DNA of 35,437 nucleotides from Propionivibrio sp. GTDB lineage: Bacteria > Pseudomonadota > Gammaproteobacteria > Burkholderiales > Rhodocyclaceae. Each line of letters starts with the position of its first letter. The first letter of the stretch is position 1. Shown here in pieces: positions 8,924-17,412 of this stretch. Location of the stretch: assembly GCF_029255185.1 (NCBI RefSeq), contig NZ_JAPUVO010000060.1, positions 1 through 35,437 on the forward strand, in the 5' to 3' direction. The translations under genes were made by a program, and so were the position numbers. The notes under the pieces were generated by a model. It was not told where the DNA came from and searched no databases. It saw only the letters and a program-made list of their open reading frames with translations.

Positions 8924-10171
8924 CTAGCTACTGCGTAAACTGATTTCCGGCTGCCGGCCACTGATGATATCTGCCAGCGCCGTAGCGGAACCGCAAGCCA
9001 TAGTCCAGCCAAGTGTTCCATGGCCAGTGTTGAGATAAAGATTAGGAAACACCGAGCGGCCGATAAACGGCACGTTTGATGGCGTCGATGGGCGCAGCCC
9101 GCACCAGAATTCAGGCTCGCCAGCCGGACGAAGCTCCGGGAAGAGCTGGTTCGTTCGCTGCATCAAGGCCTGGCAGCGCACACTATTGAGTTCAGTGTTA
9201 TAGCCGTTGAATTCGGCCGTACCGGCAACGCGCAGACGCTGGCCAAGGCGTGAGAAGACCAGCTTATGACCATCGTCAGTCATCGCCACGCTGGGCGCGA
9301 TGCTTGATTCGGCGAGCGTAATCGTCGCCGAGTAACCCTTGGCCGGATAAACCGGCAGGCGTATCCCCAGCGGCCGCAAAAGGAGCGGGGTGTAGCTGCC
9401 AAGTGCGATGACATACGCATCGGCCGTAAGCAACTCACGGCCAGACGGCGTATTAAGCACGGCCCCGCCAATGCGGCCGCCAGACACGGACAAAGCCTCA
9501 ACTGTGGTGCCATAACGGAAGTTGACGCCACGCGCAGCGCACAGCACGGCAAGATTCCTGGTGAAGCACTGCGCATCTCCTGATTCATCGGCCGCCGTAT
9601 AGTCGCCACCGACCAGCAACGGTCGCGCAGCCGTCAGCGCCGGCTCAATCGCCACGCATTCATCGACATCAATGGTGCGCCGGTCACAACCAAATTCGCG
9701 CATTACTTTAGCCGCTTCAACGGCCGCCGCAAATTCCTTCTGGTCAGTGTAAACATGCAGAATGCCGCGTTCGAGATGGTCATACTCAATCGCTGTTTCG
9801 GCGCGCAAAGCCTTTAACTGGCTGCGGCTATAGAGGGCCAGGGCGACGATGTCGCGCATATTGGCACGGGTTCGTCCCGGCGTGCATTCGCGCAAAAAAC
9901 GCAAGCTCCAGTCGAAAAGCGCCAGATCCCAGCACAGACGAAAGAGCAGCGGCGCATCCTCGCGCCCCATCATGGCCAGGGCACGCCATGGGGCGTGCGG
10001 ATTGGACCAGGGCTCGGCATGCGAAACGGAAATCTGGCCGCCATTGGCGAAACTGGTTTCCAGTCCGGCGGCCTGCTGGCGATCAACGACGGTTACTTCA
10101 TGGCCGGCCTTGGCCAGATACCAGGCACTGCTAACGCCAATGACACCGGCGCCAAAAATCAAGACGTTCAA
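8924..10171 (-). CDS. dadA: D-amino acid dehydrogenase, FAD-dependent small subunit type
   Basis: This is a membrane-associated flavoenzyme of 415 residues that oxidises D-amino acids, classically D-alanine, to 2-oxo acids and passes electrons to the respiratory chain. The N-terminal FAD motif FGAGVIGVSSAWYLAKAG and the following VDRQQAAGLETSFANGGQIS match DadA. The C-terminal NTGHGTLGWTMACGSATALAD is the usual second FAD contact. The start is TTG at 10171: AGGAG, lying in the last codons of spoT, is seven bases upstream, and the protein begins MNVLIFGAG. Only three bases separate it from spoT, so the two are almost certainly co-transcribed. That neighbour is not the usual dadX racemase. D-alanine turnover from peptidoglycan is the likely use (inference). 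Confidence 0.93.
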   Translation of the reverse strand: MNVLIFGAGVIGVSSAWYLAKAGHEVTVVDRQQAAGLETSFANGGQISVSHAEPWSNPHAPWRALAMMGREDAPLLFRLCWDLALFDWSLRFLRECTPGRTRANMRDIVALALYSRSQLKALRAETAIEYDHLERGILHVYTDQKEFAAAVEAAKVMREFGCDRRTIDVDECVAIEPALTAARPLLVGGDYTAADESGDAQCFTRNLAVLCAARGVNFRYGTTVEALSVSGGRIGGAVLNTPSGRELLTADAYVIALGSYTPLLLRPLGIRLPVYPAKGYSATITLAESSIAPSVAMTDDGHKLVFSRLGQRLRVAGTAEFNGYNTELNSVRCQALMQRTNQLFPELRPAGEPEFWCGLRPSTPSNVPFIGRSVFPNLYLNTGHGTLGWTMACGSATALADIISGRQPEISLRSS

Positions 10172-10174
10172 AAA

Positions 10175-12373
10175 CTACTCCTGCTCACGAACAATACGTA
10201 CAACGTCGGAAATACGGCGAAGATCACGCATCAACAAGGCCAGTTGCGGACGGCCGGTAATCTGGATAAGAAAGTGCAACTCCGTGTAAAGTCCCGGGTT
10301 TGTCTCGTCCATGCTCACATGCTCGATATTGACGCCCGCCTGCGATATTCCTGTGGCGACACGCCCGAGCACGCCACGAGCATTTTTGGCGGTGACCCGG
10401 ATGCGCACATCAAATGATTGACCGGGATCGGGTGCCCACTCAACGTGAATCCAGTTCTGTGGCTCGCTACCACGCGATTTTCTGGCCACCTGACAGGCAT
10501 GGGTGTGAATGCGCAAACCCTGCCCCTTGCGCAGCAATCCGATAATCGGGTCTCCGGGAATCGGCTGACAACAGGAGGCCAACTGAATGGCCATTCCCTC
10601 GCTACCACGGATGACCAGCGGCTTCGAGACGCTGGGGTCGGTCTGAGGCACCTCGTCGTTCGCCGCCAAACGATGGGCAAGAACTCCGGCCAGACTACGG
10701 CCAAGGCCAATGTCGGAGAATAATTCCCGTCTCGATTTTTTCCCCGAATCACGAATCACACGATCCCAGACGGCCACCGGAATCGCCGATGGAACCACGC
10801 CGAGCGCCTGCAACTCCTGATTCAACATGCTCTCGCCAAGCATGCTTGATCCGTCCTGCTGGATGGCCTTCAGAAACTGGCGAATCTTGGTGCGCGCCCG
10901 CCCGGTCTTGACATAGGTCAACCAGGCCGGATTCGGGCTGGCATGGGGCGCCGTAATGATATCGACCTGATTGCCATTGGCCAGTTCGGCAGACAGCGGA
11001 ATCAGTTCATGATCAATACGAGCGGCAACGCAGCGGTGACCAATATCGGTATGCACGGCGTAAGCAAAATCGATCACTGTCGCACCGCGCGGCAATGCCA
11101 GAATCTTTCCCTTGGGCGTAAAAACGTAGACTTCATCCGGGAAGAGATCAACCTTGACGTGCTCAAGAAATTCGGAAGAATCGCCAACTGAACTTTGCAG
11201 CTCAAGCAGGGATTGCAGCCATTTGTGCATCTTGACCTGCAGGTTGGCGCCGGACTCTTCGCTATCCTTGTACAGCCAGTGTGAAGCGATTCCCTCCTCG
11301 GCTAGATGGTGCATGCTCTGGGTGCGTATCTGAATCTCGATTGGGGTGCCGTAGGGGCCGATCAGAGTGGTGTGCAAGGATTGGTAACCGTTCCCTTTGG
11401 GGATGGCAATATAATCCTTGAATTTTCCCGGCACTGGTTTATAACGGGCATGCAACGCGCCGAGGGCCAGATAGCAGTTGGGGACATCCCGAACAATGAT
11501 GCGAAAGCCGTAGATGTCGAGCACCTGCGAGAAGCTAAGGTGTTTCTCGACCATTTTGCGATAAATCGAATACAGGCTTTTTTCACGGCCAAACACCCCG
11601 GCGTCGATATGCGACTCATACAGCTTGCCGCGGATACCATCCAGAATCTTCGACAATAGTTCACGACGGTTGCCACGCACCGCTCTGATCGCGCGCGTCA
11701 GCACGCGAAAACGTATCGGATGGATGTGCTGGAAAGAAAGATCCTGCAGTTGCCGCGAAATGTTGTTCAGCCCGAGCCGGGTAGCGATTGGTACGTAAAT
11801 TTCCAGCGTTTCTCCGGCGACGCGCCGGCGTTTTTCATGACGCACATGCGCCATCGTCTGCAGGTTGTGCAAACGGTCGGCAAGTTTGATCAGCACAATG
11901 CGCAGATCGCGCGCCATGGCCATCAGCATTTTGCGGAAATTCTCCGCCTGCGCATCCTGATAGGACTGAAACTCTATCTTCTCAAGCTTGGAAAGCCCGT
12001 CTACCAGCTCAGCGACTTGTTTGCCGAAACGCGCAGTGATTTCAGCTTTGGATACTACCGTATCCTCCATGACGTCATGGAGCAGGGCGGCAATGATGGC
12101 CTGCGCGTCCATGCGCCACTCAGCCAGCGCGCCCGCCACCGCGAGTGGATGGGTGATGTAAGGCTCGCCCGAGAGGCGCGTCTGCCCCTGGTGCGCTTCC
12201 TCGCTGAAACGATACGCCTCAATGACGAGGGCTATTTCTTCCGGGCCAAGGTAGCTAAGGGTGTCGACAAAGACCCGATACGCCGGATCCTCATTCTGGT
12301 AAACCGCCTTATCCAGCCGCTGCCCAGAAGCGGCGCCACTGACAAGGTTGGAGGCAGTGGCGTCTGAATTCAC
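10175..12373 (-). CDS. spoT: Bifunctional (p)ppGpp synthetase/hydrolase
   Basis: This cytoplasmic stringent-response enzyme of 732 residues makes and degrades (p)ppGpp. In order: an HD hydrolase domain with HD at residues 99-100 in LLHDVMEDT; a synthetase domain with YGFRIIVRD and FKDYIAIPKGNGYQSLHTT; a TGS domain (DEVYVFTPKGKILALPRGAT); and a C-terminal ACT domain ending at IVREQE. The intact HD motif argues for SpoT/Rel rather than a hydrolase-dead RelA. The start is GTG at 12373 (MNSDATAS), without a strong Shine-Dalgarno match, 31 bases after rpoZ. The gmk-rpoZ-spoT order is the standard proteobacterial one, which supports the name. Confidence 0.95.
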   Translation of the reverse strand: MNSDATASNLVSGAASGQRLDKAVYQNEDPAYRVFVDTLSYLGPEEIALVIEAYRFSEEAHQGQTRLSGEPYITHPLAVAGALAEWRMDAQAIIAALLHDVMEDTVVSKAEITARFGKQVAELVDGLSKLEKIEFQSYQDAQAENFRKMLMAMARDLRIVLIKLADRLHNLQTMAHVRHEKRRRVAGETLEIYVPIATRLGLNNISRQLQDLSFQHIHPIRFRVLTRAIRAVRGNRRELLSKILDGIRGKLYESHIDAGVFGREKSLYSIYRKMVEKHLSFSQVLDIYGFRIIVRDVPNCYLALGALHARYKPVPGKFKDYIAIPKGNGYQSLHTTLIGPYGTPIEIQIRTQSMHHLAEEGIASHWLYKDSEESGANLQVKMHKWLQSLLELQSSVGDSSEFLEHVKVDLFPDEVYVFTPKGKILALPRGATVIDFAYAVHTDIGHRCVAARIDHELIPLSAELANGNQVDIITAPHASPNPAWLTYVKTGRARTKIRQFLKAIQQDGSSMLGESMLNQELQALGVVPSAIPVAVWDRVIRDSGKKSRRELFSDIGLGRSLAGVLAHRLAANDEVPQTDPSVSKPLVIRGSEGMAIQLASCCQPIPGDPIIGLLRKGQGLRIHTHACQVARKSRGSEPQNWIHVEWAPDPGQSFDVRIRVTAKNARGVLGRVATGISQAGVNIEHVSMDETNPGLYTELHFLIQITGRPQLALLMRDLRRISDVVRIVREQE

Positions 12374-12404
12374 AATTTAGCACCACGCAGCCTGCCAGAG
12401 TCGG

Positions 12405-12611
12405 TCAGGCGTGACCGCGATTGAGGACTTCTAGCCCGTACATGCCCTGCGCCAGTTCACGCAGAGCAATGACGGTCGGTTTGTCACGGTCGGCACCAAC
12501 CATGGGAGTTGCACCGGACGTGATCTGGCGCGCGCGGTACGTTGCCGCCAGGGTCATCTGGAAACGGTTGGGGATGAAGTGCATGCAGTCGTCTACGGTT
12601 ACTCGTGCCAT
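12405..12611 (-). CDS. rpoZ: RNA polymerase omega subunit
   Basis: This small 68-residue subunit helps assemble and stabilise RNA polymerase by wrapping the beta-prime tail, and in proteobacteria it contributes to one ppGpp site. It starts [18 protein letters not shown], with the central ATYRARQ and [11 protein letters not shown] typical of omega. The short C-terminus is the usual betaproteobacterial form, shorter than the 91 residues of E. coli. I chose the ATG at 12611, with AGGA about eight bases upstream, over an in-frame start seven codons earlier. It lies 17 bases after gmk and 31 before spoT. Confidence 0.95.
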   Translation of the reverse strand: MARVTVDDCMHFIPNRFQMTLAATYRARQITSGATPMVGADRDKPTVIALRELAQGMYGLEVLNRGHA

Positions 12612-12628
12612 GGTTCTCGTCCTAAAAA

Positions 12629-13237
12629 TCAAAGTAGTGTCGCGAACAACGCGAAGTGTCGCTGGCGCTGGGTTTTGTATTGAAGTCGCGAAGCGCTGAT
12701 CACTGACTGAAGATCGCCAAGCGCCTGCCGCAAATCGTCGTTGATAATAGCATAATCGAATTCATCCACATGCCGCATCTCGTCTCGTGCTGCGGCAATT
12801 CGCCGGGCGATGGTCTCGGCCGAATCGGTACCCCGGCCCGACAGCCTTTCTTTGAGCGCGTCCAGAGATGGGGGAAGGATGAACACGCCAAGCGCTTCGG
12901 GGAAGGCGTTACGCACCTGCCGCGCGCCCTGCCAGTCAATTTCCAGCAGCACATCACGCCCGGCTGTCAGCTCCGCCTCGATCCAGCGTTTCGAGCTTCC
13001 ATAGTAGTTGCCATGCACCTCGGCCCACTCGATAAACTCACCCTGACCGACCCTGTCGAAAAAATTCTGCACATCGACAAAATGGTATTCACGGCCTTCC
13101 TTTTCGCCCGCTCGCGGCGCACGGGTGGTATGCGAAACGGATACCCGAATTCCGGGATCGTTCTCGCAGAGCAGGCGAACCAGCGTTGTTTTCCCCGCTC
13201 CTGAAGGAGCTGCCACAATGTAGAGATGACCGATCAT
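12629..13237 (-). CDS. gmk: Guanylate kinase
   Basis: This cytoplasmic nucleotide kinase converts GMP and ATP to GDP and ADP. It is 202 residues, normal for the family. The P-loop is [14 protein letters not shown] near residue 10. [22 protein letters not shown] is the GMP-binding region, and [13 protein letters not shown] and [12 protein letters not shown] follow. The ATG at 13237 ([13 protein letters not shown]) has AGG about nine bases upstream; a TTG ten codons further up gives a longer frame with no support. It begins the gmk-rpoZ-spoT-dadA-tatD series and is divergent from the small exported-protein gene at 13385, so the 147-base gap should hold promoters in both directions. Confidence 0.95.
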   Translation of the reverse strand: MIGHLYIVAAPSGAGKTTLVRLLCENDPGIRVSVSHTTRAPRAGEKEGREYHFVDVQNFFDRVGQGEFIEWAEVHGNYYGSSKRWIEAELTAGRDVLLEIDWQGARQVRNAFPEALGVFILPPSLDALKERLSGRGTDSAETIARRIAAARDEMRHVDEFDYAIINDDLRQALGDLQSVISASRLQYKTQRQRHFALFATLL

Positions 13238-13280
13238 GAGTGTTGGCCTGCAAAATTCCGGTGGCAATCAACAGCCCGAG

Positions 13281-13296
13281 TTGTACCAATTGTACC
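13281..13296. promoter_or_regulatory. Direct repeat TTGTACC x2 in the gmk divergent promoter region
   Basis: TTGTACC occurs at 13281-13287 and again at 13290-13296, nine bases apart. On the minus strand this reads GGTACAATTGGTACAA and contains TACAAT, a five-of-six -10 match for gmk, but without a clear -35 partner. It may be a promoter element or an operator half-site pair. Confidence 0.3.
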
Positions 13297-13337
13297 TGCG
13301 AAAGCGTCCAAACTACTCTTCTGGACTACACTGGGCA

Positions 13338-13359
13338 GAAGGGCGAAAATTGGCCCTTC
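13338..13359 (+). promoter_or_regulatory. GC-rich hairpin in the leader of the small exported-protein gene
   Basis: GAAGGGC (13338-13344) and GCCCTTC (13353-13359) are perfect 7-base complements around an 8-base AT-rich loop. The hairpin ends 25 bases before the ATG at 13385 and is followed by the ribosome site, not by a T-run. A role in translation control or mRNA stability is possible but unproven. Confidence 0.45.
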
Positions 13360-13384
13360 GTTGAGGCTAGGTCAGGAAAGGTTT

Positions 13385-13738
13385 ATGTCAATAAAAATGC
13401 TACCGTCGGCCGGGTTAGTCCTGATCGTAAGCTTGGGCGCCACAGGCGCGATTTCGGCGCCGGTAAAAATCGTCGGCTTCGACGATATGTCCTGCCGCGC
13501 CTGGGTTAAATCAAAAGACGATGCTGAGCAGAGAAAAGCCTACCTGGCCTGGATACGCGGCGTGCTGACCGGCCATAACTATGCCAACCCGAGCCAAGCG
13601 GTGTCATCCGTATCGAGCGGGACTGTGGAAAATTTCGTCGACCGCTATTGCGTCGAGAAGCCCCTCGGCGAATTTTCCGATGCCGCCCTGCGCATGAGCG
13701 ACAAGTTTTCCGGGCGCAATGATCCGATCACCAAGTAG
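13385..13738 (+). CDS. Small exported protein with two cysteines, HdeA/Rap1a-like pattern
   Basis: This is a 117-residue protein with a signal peptide: MSIK, a hydrophobic stretch to about residue 20, then AISAP. The mature part is about 95 residues, with one cysteine in MSCRAWVKS and one in RYCVEKPLG. Between them lie AYLAWIRGVLTG and a serine-rich turn, and the end is helical (SDAALRMSDKF). The Cys, Trp-rich helix, Cys, Pro layout resembles small periplasmic helical proteins of the HdeA or Rap1a/Tai kind, where the two cysteines form a disulfide; I cannot confirm the family by eye. The start has AGGAAAGG just upstream. It sits 84 bases before the lipoprotein gene on the same strand, so it may lead the exported cluster. 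Confidence 0.75.
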   Translation: MSIKMLPSAGLVLIVSLGATGAISAPVKIVGFDDMSCRAWVKSKDDAEQRKAYLAWIRGVLTGHNYANPSQAVSSVSSGTVENFVDRYCVEKPLGEFSDAALRMSDKFSGRNDPITK

Positions 13739-13822
13739 CAGCCAGCATTATTCGGCAACAATTACGTCGGTGATATCATCGATCCCGCTTTTTTCTTTAT
13801 CGCTTCTTTGAGGAAATCGATC

Positions 13823-15274
13823 ATGAATATCAGGGGACTAAGCGCTCTTCTGCTGCTGGTATCCGTTCTGGCAGGCTGTGCCGGCAACCCGATGCGTCAG
13901 TACGATGGCGAACTGAAGGAAACGGTTGCTCTGGTCAAGAACGGCTCGGTCAAGCTGGCGATTGAACAACTTGAAAAAAACAATACGCCGGGCGTCATTT
14001 CCCAGGACAAAGACATTCTTTATCATCTTGAAAAAGGCGAATTGCTGACCCTGGACAGTAATTATCCGGCAGGTCGGGATTCCTGGCTGAAAGCCGACGA
14101 ATTTGTCCGCGAGTGGGAAGACAGCGCCAAAACCAATGCGGCCAAACTGCTGGGTGACGTTGGCAGCTACCTGGTTAATGACAAGACCCGGCGTTACGAG
14201 GGTCAGGATTACGAAAAGGTGATGCTGTCCACCAATCTGACCTTGAGTCACATCATGCAGGGCAACTACGATCTGGCCCGCATCGAGATGAAAAAAACCT
14301 ACGAGCGAGAAAAGTTGATCGAGAGTTTCCGCGAGAAGGAATACGACAAGTTGCAGGAAGAAGCCAAAACGCAAAACGTCACGGCTGATGTCAAGCAGAT
14401 GAAGGACTATCCGATGGCTGAACTGGATACGCCTGAGGTCAACAGTCTCAAGAATGGTTTCCAGAACGCTTTTTCGCATTATCTGGCCGGTTACTTTTTT
14501 GAAGTGACTGGCGAACCCTCATTGGCTGAACCGGGGTATCGCAATGCCCTTAAGCTGGCGCCGAACTCCCGTATTGTGCAGACCGGACTGAAAGACGTCG
14601 GTCGTCGCCGTCCAGGCCCGAAAGAATCGGACGTGCTGTTTGTCATTGAATCAGGATTTGCTCCGTCCTGGAAGTCGCTGAGCATTCCGCTCCCCGTTCC
14701 ACGAAAAAACGGGCTCATGATCACCCCACTTTCCTTCCCCCTGATCAAATCGGAGAACAAAGGCTTCGTTCCTTCTACCGTTTCGGTTGCCGGGAAGCAG
14801 CTTCCGGTTGAAACGCTGACTAATATCGACGCCATGGCCCGGCGACAGCTCAAGGATCAGATGCCAGGGATTTTGCTGCGCACTATCATCCGCGCCGTCG
14901 TAAAATCGGTGGCCCAGGATCAGGCCTACAAAGGCGGGATAGTTCTAGGCGTAGCCGCCAACGTCGCCACCGTGGTTACCGAACAGGCGGACGAGCGTAG
15001 CTGGCGGACTTTGCCCGAGCGCATTTCCGTGGCGCGCGCCACCCTGGCGCAAGGCCCCCAGATGATCGAATTCCAGACAGGCGCCGGAAGCTACAAAAAA
15101 GAGGTGACTATCGGCAACCGCTTCGCGATCATCCCGATCCGTATCACCGGTGGAGCGGTTTATGTCGGCCAGCCCAATACGCTGGGAAGCTTGCCTGAAG
15201 TGGTGGCCGCCCCCGAGCCAAAGAAGGCGGTAACCAAGAAAACGGTGAAAAAACCGGCAGCAAAAGCAGAATAA
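13823..15274 (+). CDS. Outer-membrane-type lipoprotein, COG3014-like, TPR-like helices
   Basis: This is a 483-residue lipoprotein. The signal peptide ends in the lipobox LAGC with the lipidated cysteine at residue 19; no aspartate follows it, so outer-membrane sorting is expected. Residues 20-260 are helical and TPR-like (for example FSHYLAGYFFEVTGEPS, then LAEPGYRNALKLAPNSR). The second half is rich in beta strands, and the tail is a lysine/alanine-rich stretch that could touch peptidoglycan. I recognise the pattern as the uncharacterised lipoprotein group COG3014, which often sits next to ycfL and lpoB-like genes, as here; this is from memory. The ATG at 13823 has GAGG upstream; a TTG five codons earlier is on that site. 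No biochemical role is known to me. Confidence 0.85.
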   Translation: MNIRGLSALLLLVSVLAGCAGNPMRQYDGELKETVALVKNGSVKLAIEQLEKNNTPGVISQDKDILYHLEKGELLTLDSNYPAGRDSWLKADEFVREWEDSAKTNAAKLLGDVGSYLVNDKTRRYEGQDYEKVMLSTNLTLSHIMQGNYDLARIEMKKTYEREKLIESFREKEYDKLQEEAKTQNVTADVKQMKDYPMAELDTPEVNSLKNGFQNAFSHYLAGYFFEVTGEPSLAEPGYRNALKLAPNSRIVQTGLKDVGRRRPGPKESDVLFVIESGFAPSWKSLSIPLPVPRKNGLMITPLSFPLIKSENKGFVPSTVSVAGKQLPVETLTNIDAMARRQLKDQMPGILLRTIIRAVVKSVAQDQAYKGGIVLGVAANVATVVTEQADERSWRTLPERISVARATLAQGPQMIEFQTGAGSYKKEVTIGNRFAIIPIRITGGAVYVGQPNTLGSLPEVVAAPEPKKAVTKKTVKKPAAKAE

Positions 15275-15313
15275 GTCAGTGCCCCCAGGTCAGCCATGTT
15301 TCGGAGAACTAGA

Positions 15314-16696
15314 ATGAAACCTTATCTGCTCCTCTGCTTCTATCTGTTGGCCTGCACCGGCCAACTGCATGCTGCGCCCGAACACCGTGTCGCCCTGGTG
15401 ATCGGAAACAATGATTACCAAAACATCGTCAAGCTGGAAAAAGCAGTCAATGATGCCAATGCCGTTGCCGCCGAACTGCGCAAGGTCGGCTTTGAGGTTC
15501 AATCCCTCAACAACGTCGGCCAGAAAAAAATGAATCAGGCCATCAACGACTTTGTGCAGCGGGTCTCCGGTGGTGGCGTCGGGGTCTTCTTCTTTGCCGG
15601 CCACGGCTTGCAGATCAACAACCAGAATTTCCTCGTTCCGGTCGACATGGATACGCCACGTGATTCGGCTGACGTTGCCGATCAGGCGATCAGCGTCCCC
15701 ATCCTGCAGGACAAACTGGCTGATGCCAAAGCCAGGTACACCCTGCTGGTGCTCGATGCCTGTCGCAACAACCCCTTGCCTAAAAAAGCCGGGCGTTCGA
15801 TCGGATCGACGCGCGGCCTGGCAATGACTAATTCACCCAGCGGACAAACCGTGCTGTTCTCGGCGGGCGCCAATCAGGAGGCGCTCGATAGCCTCGGCAG
15901 CAACGACAAAAGCCCGAATGGCCTGTTCACTCGCGAGTTCCTGCCGATGATCTCGCAACCCGGGGTCAGCAGTACCGAGGCGCTCAAGAAAACGCGCTCG
16001 ATGGTAATTCAAAAAGCCAAATCGGTCGGCCACGAACAACAGCCGGCAATCTACGACCAGACTGACGGCGATTTTTACTTTGTTCCCGGCCCGGCACCAG
16101 CGCAGACCATGGCAGCAGCGCCTCCCGGGGCAGCCGGCGGCACGACAATGGTGGTGCAGGCGGTTGATCCAAAAGCTGTCGAACTGTCCTTCTGGGACAG
16201 CATCAAGGACAGCAAGCAGGCCGAAGACTATCAGGATTATCTGAGCAAGTACCCGAACGGTCAGTTCGCACCGCTGGCCACGCGCCGGATTGCCGCCATG
16301 AGCCAGACCGTGAGCCGGAGCAGCGATGCAGTACCCACGTTGGCCATGGCTTCGTCACCGCCACCAACCGCCGCCAGCAGTGGCCCATCGATGGCCAGCA
16401 AACTCGAAGAACAGGGCAAGATGAACAACTTGAAGGTTTCTGATTTACGGGCAACGAAGCGCGATAACCTGCTGCGCATTCAAGCCGAAATCACCAACAT
16501 CAGCTCAGGCAACCAGCAGCTTTATTACCGCTTCAAGTGGCTCGATCGCGATGGTTTCACGGTCTGGGAAGATGAGCCGTGGAAACCGATGATTGTCTAC
16601 GGCAATCAAAAACAAGTCATCAACGTGGTTTCGCCGACCTTCAAGGCGACAGATTTCCGGCTCCAACTACAGAGTCCGGACAACACGGCCAATTAA
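15314..16696 (+). CDS. Exported caspase-fold peptidase (C14) with C-terminal YcfL-like domain
   Basis: This is a 460-residue protein with a signal peptide (residues 1-20, ending LHAAP). Residues 24-258 are a caspase/metacaspase-type domain: RVALVIGNNDY, the catalytic His97 in FFFAGHGLQ and the catalytic Cys150 in LLVLDACRNNP, so both key residues are present. A segment around 288-330 (ELSFWDSIKDS and YLSKYPNGQFAPLA) is a common companion in bacterial caspase-like proteins. After a Pro/Ala/Ser linker, residues 371-456 (NNLKVSDLRAT, YYRFKWLDRDG, EPWKPM) match the DUF1425/YcfL fold pattern. In E. coli ycfL is a separate gene next to lpoB; here lpoB follows directly. The ATG at 15314 has GGAG upstream. 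A periplasmic proteolytic or scaffold role is inferred; the substrate is unknown. Confidence 0.88.
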   Translation: MKPYLLLCFYLLACTGQLHAAPEHRVALVIGNNDYQNIVKLEKAVNDANAVAAELRKVGFEVQSLNNVGQKKMNQAINDFVQRVSGGGVGVFFFAGHGLQINNQNFLVPVDMDTPRDSADVADQAISVPILQDKLADAKARYTLLVLDACRNNPLPKKAGRSIGSTRGLAMTNSPSGQTVLFSAGANQEALDSLGSNDKSPNGLFTREFLPMISQPGVSSTEALKKTRSMVIQKAKSVGHEQQPAIYDQTDGDFYFVPGPAPAQTMAAAPPGAAGGTTMVVQAVDPKAVELSFWDSIKDSKQAEDYQDYLSKYPNGQFAPLATRRIAAMSQTVSRSSDAVPTLAMASSPPPTAASSGPSMASKLEEQGKMNNLKVSDLRATKRDNLLRIQAEITNISSGNQQLYYRFKWLDRDGFTVWEDEPWKPMIVYGNQKQVINVVSPTFKATDFRLQLQSPDNTAN

Positions 16697-16772
16697 GGCC
16701 ATTGCAGAAAACGATGCCGGCGACATTTTATTACTGGCGAACTTAGAACGACACACTCAAGGAGGAAACAAA

Positions 16773-17390
16773 ATGGGCTCAATACTCGCTTCCAATCATC
16801 ATACCCACCTGCTGGCCGGCGTTCTTTTACTTGCTTTGGCGGGTTGCCAGACCACCTCACCAACCACCGGGACCAGCGGTGTAAGTTATGGCGATGCCAA
16901 AGCGGTTGAAACGGTCAACACCGATCTTGGTTCGACCGATATCCAAATGATTTCAGAAAAAATGACCCAGGGCCTGATCCAGACCCCAGAAATACAGGCA
17001 CTGATCAAGAAGAAACAACTGGTGATGGCCTCCCCGGTGCAGAACAAGACCAGCGAATACTTTGACACCAAGCTCATTACCGATACGGTCCTGACGCAAC
17101 TGCAAAAGAACGGTGTCCGTTATGCCATTGAAGCCGATAACATGCAGAATCAGACTGACGAACTGCGTCGCCAAACCCAGTCCGGTCTCTATGACAAAAC
17201 CAAGCAGGTCAAGGTCGGCAAGATGCAGGGCGCCAAATACCGTCTGGATGGCAGCATTTCTTCGATCGTCAAAAAGACCGCTGACCTGAAGGACGTCTAT
17301 TACAAGATGAATTTCCGCCTGATCGACATCGAGACCGGTGTTGTCGAATGGTCCGACGAGAAGGAAATTCGCAAGTCGGCCCGACGCTGA
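16773..17390 (+). CDS. LpoB-like penicillin-binding protein activator lipoprotein
   Basis: This is a 205-residue lipoprotein; the lipobox LAGC places the lipidated cysteine at residue 25. The mature domain has the LpoB/TolB-N style fold pattern: KKKQLVMASPVQNKTSEYFDTKLITDTVLTQLQ, split here at several conserved turns, then a strand pair ending LIDIETGVVEWSDEKEIRKS. In E. coli LpoB reaches from the outer membrane to switch on the peptidoglycan synthase PBP1B. The family is clear by pattern, but whether this one activates a PBP is inference, and its linker is much shorter than E. coli LpoB's. It has a strong ribosome site (AAGGAGG seven bases before the ATG at 16773); the longer frame from 16593 overlaps the caspase gene and is rejected. 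Confidence 0.82.
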   Translation: MGSILASNHHTHLLAGVLLLALAGCQTTSPTTGTSGVSYGDAKAVETVNTDLGSTDIQMISEKMTQGLIQTPEIQALIKKKQLVMASPVQNKTSEYFDTKLITDTVLTQLQKNGVRYAIEADNMQNQTDELRRQTQSGLYDKTKQVKVGKMQGAKYRLDGSISSIVKKTADLKDVYYKMNFRLIDIETGVVEWSDEKEIRKSARR

Positions 17391-17412
17391 TTCGCCTTCT
17401 GGAGAACTTTAG

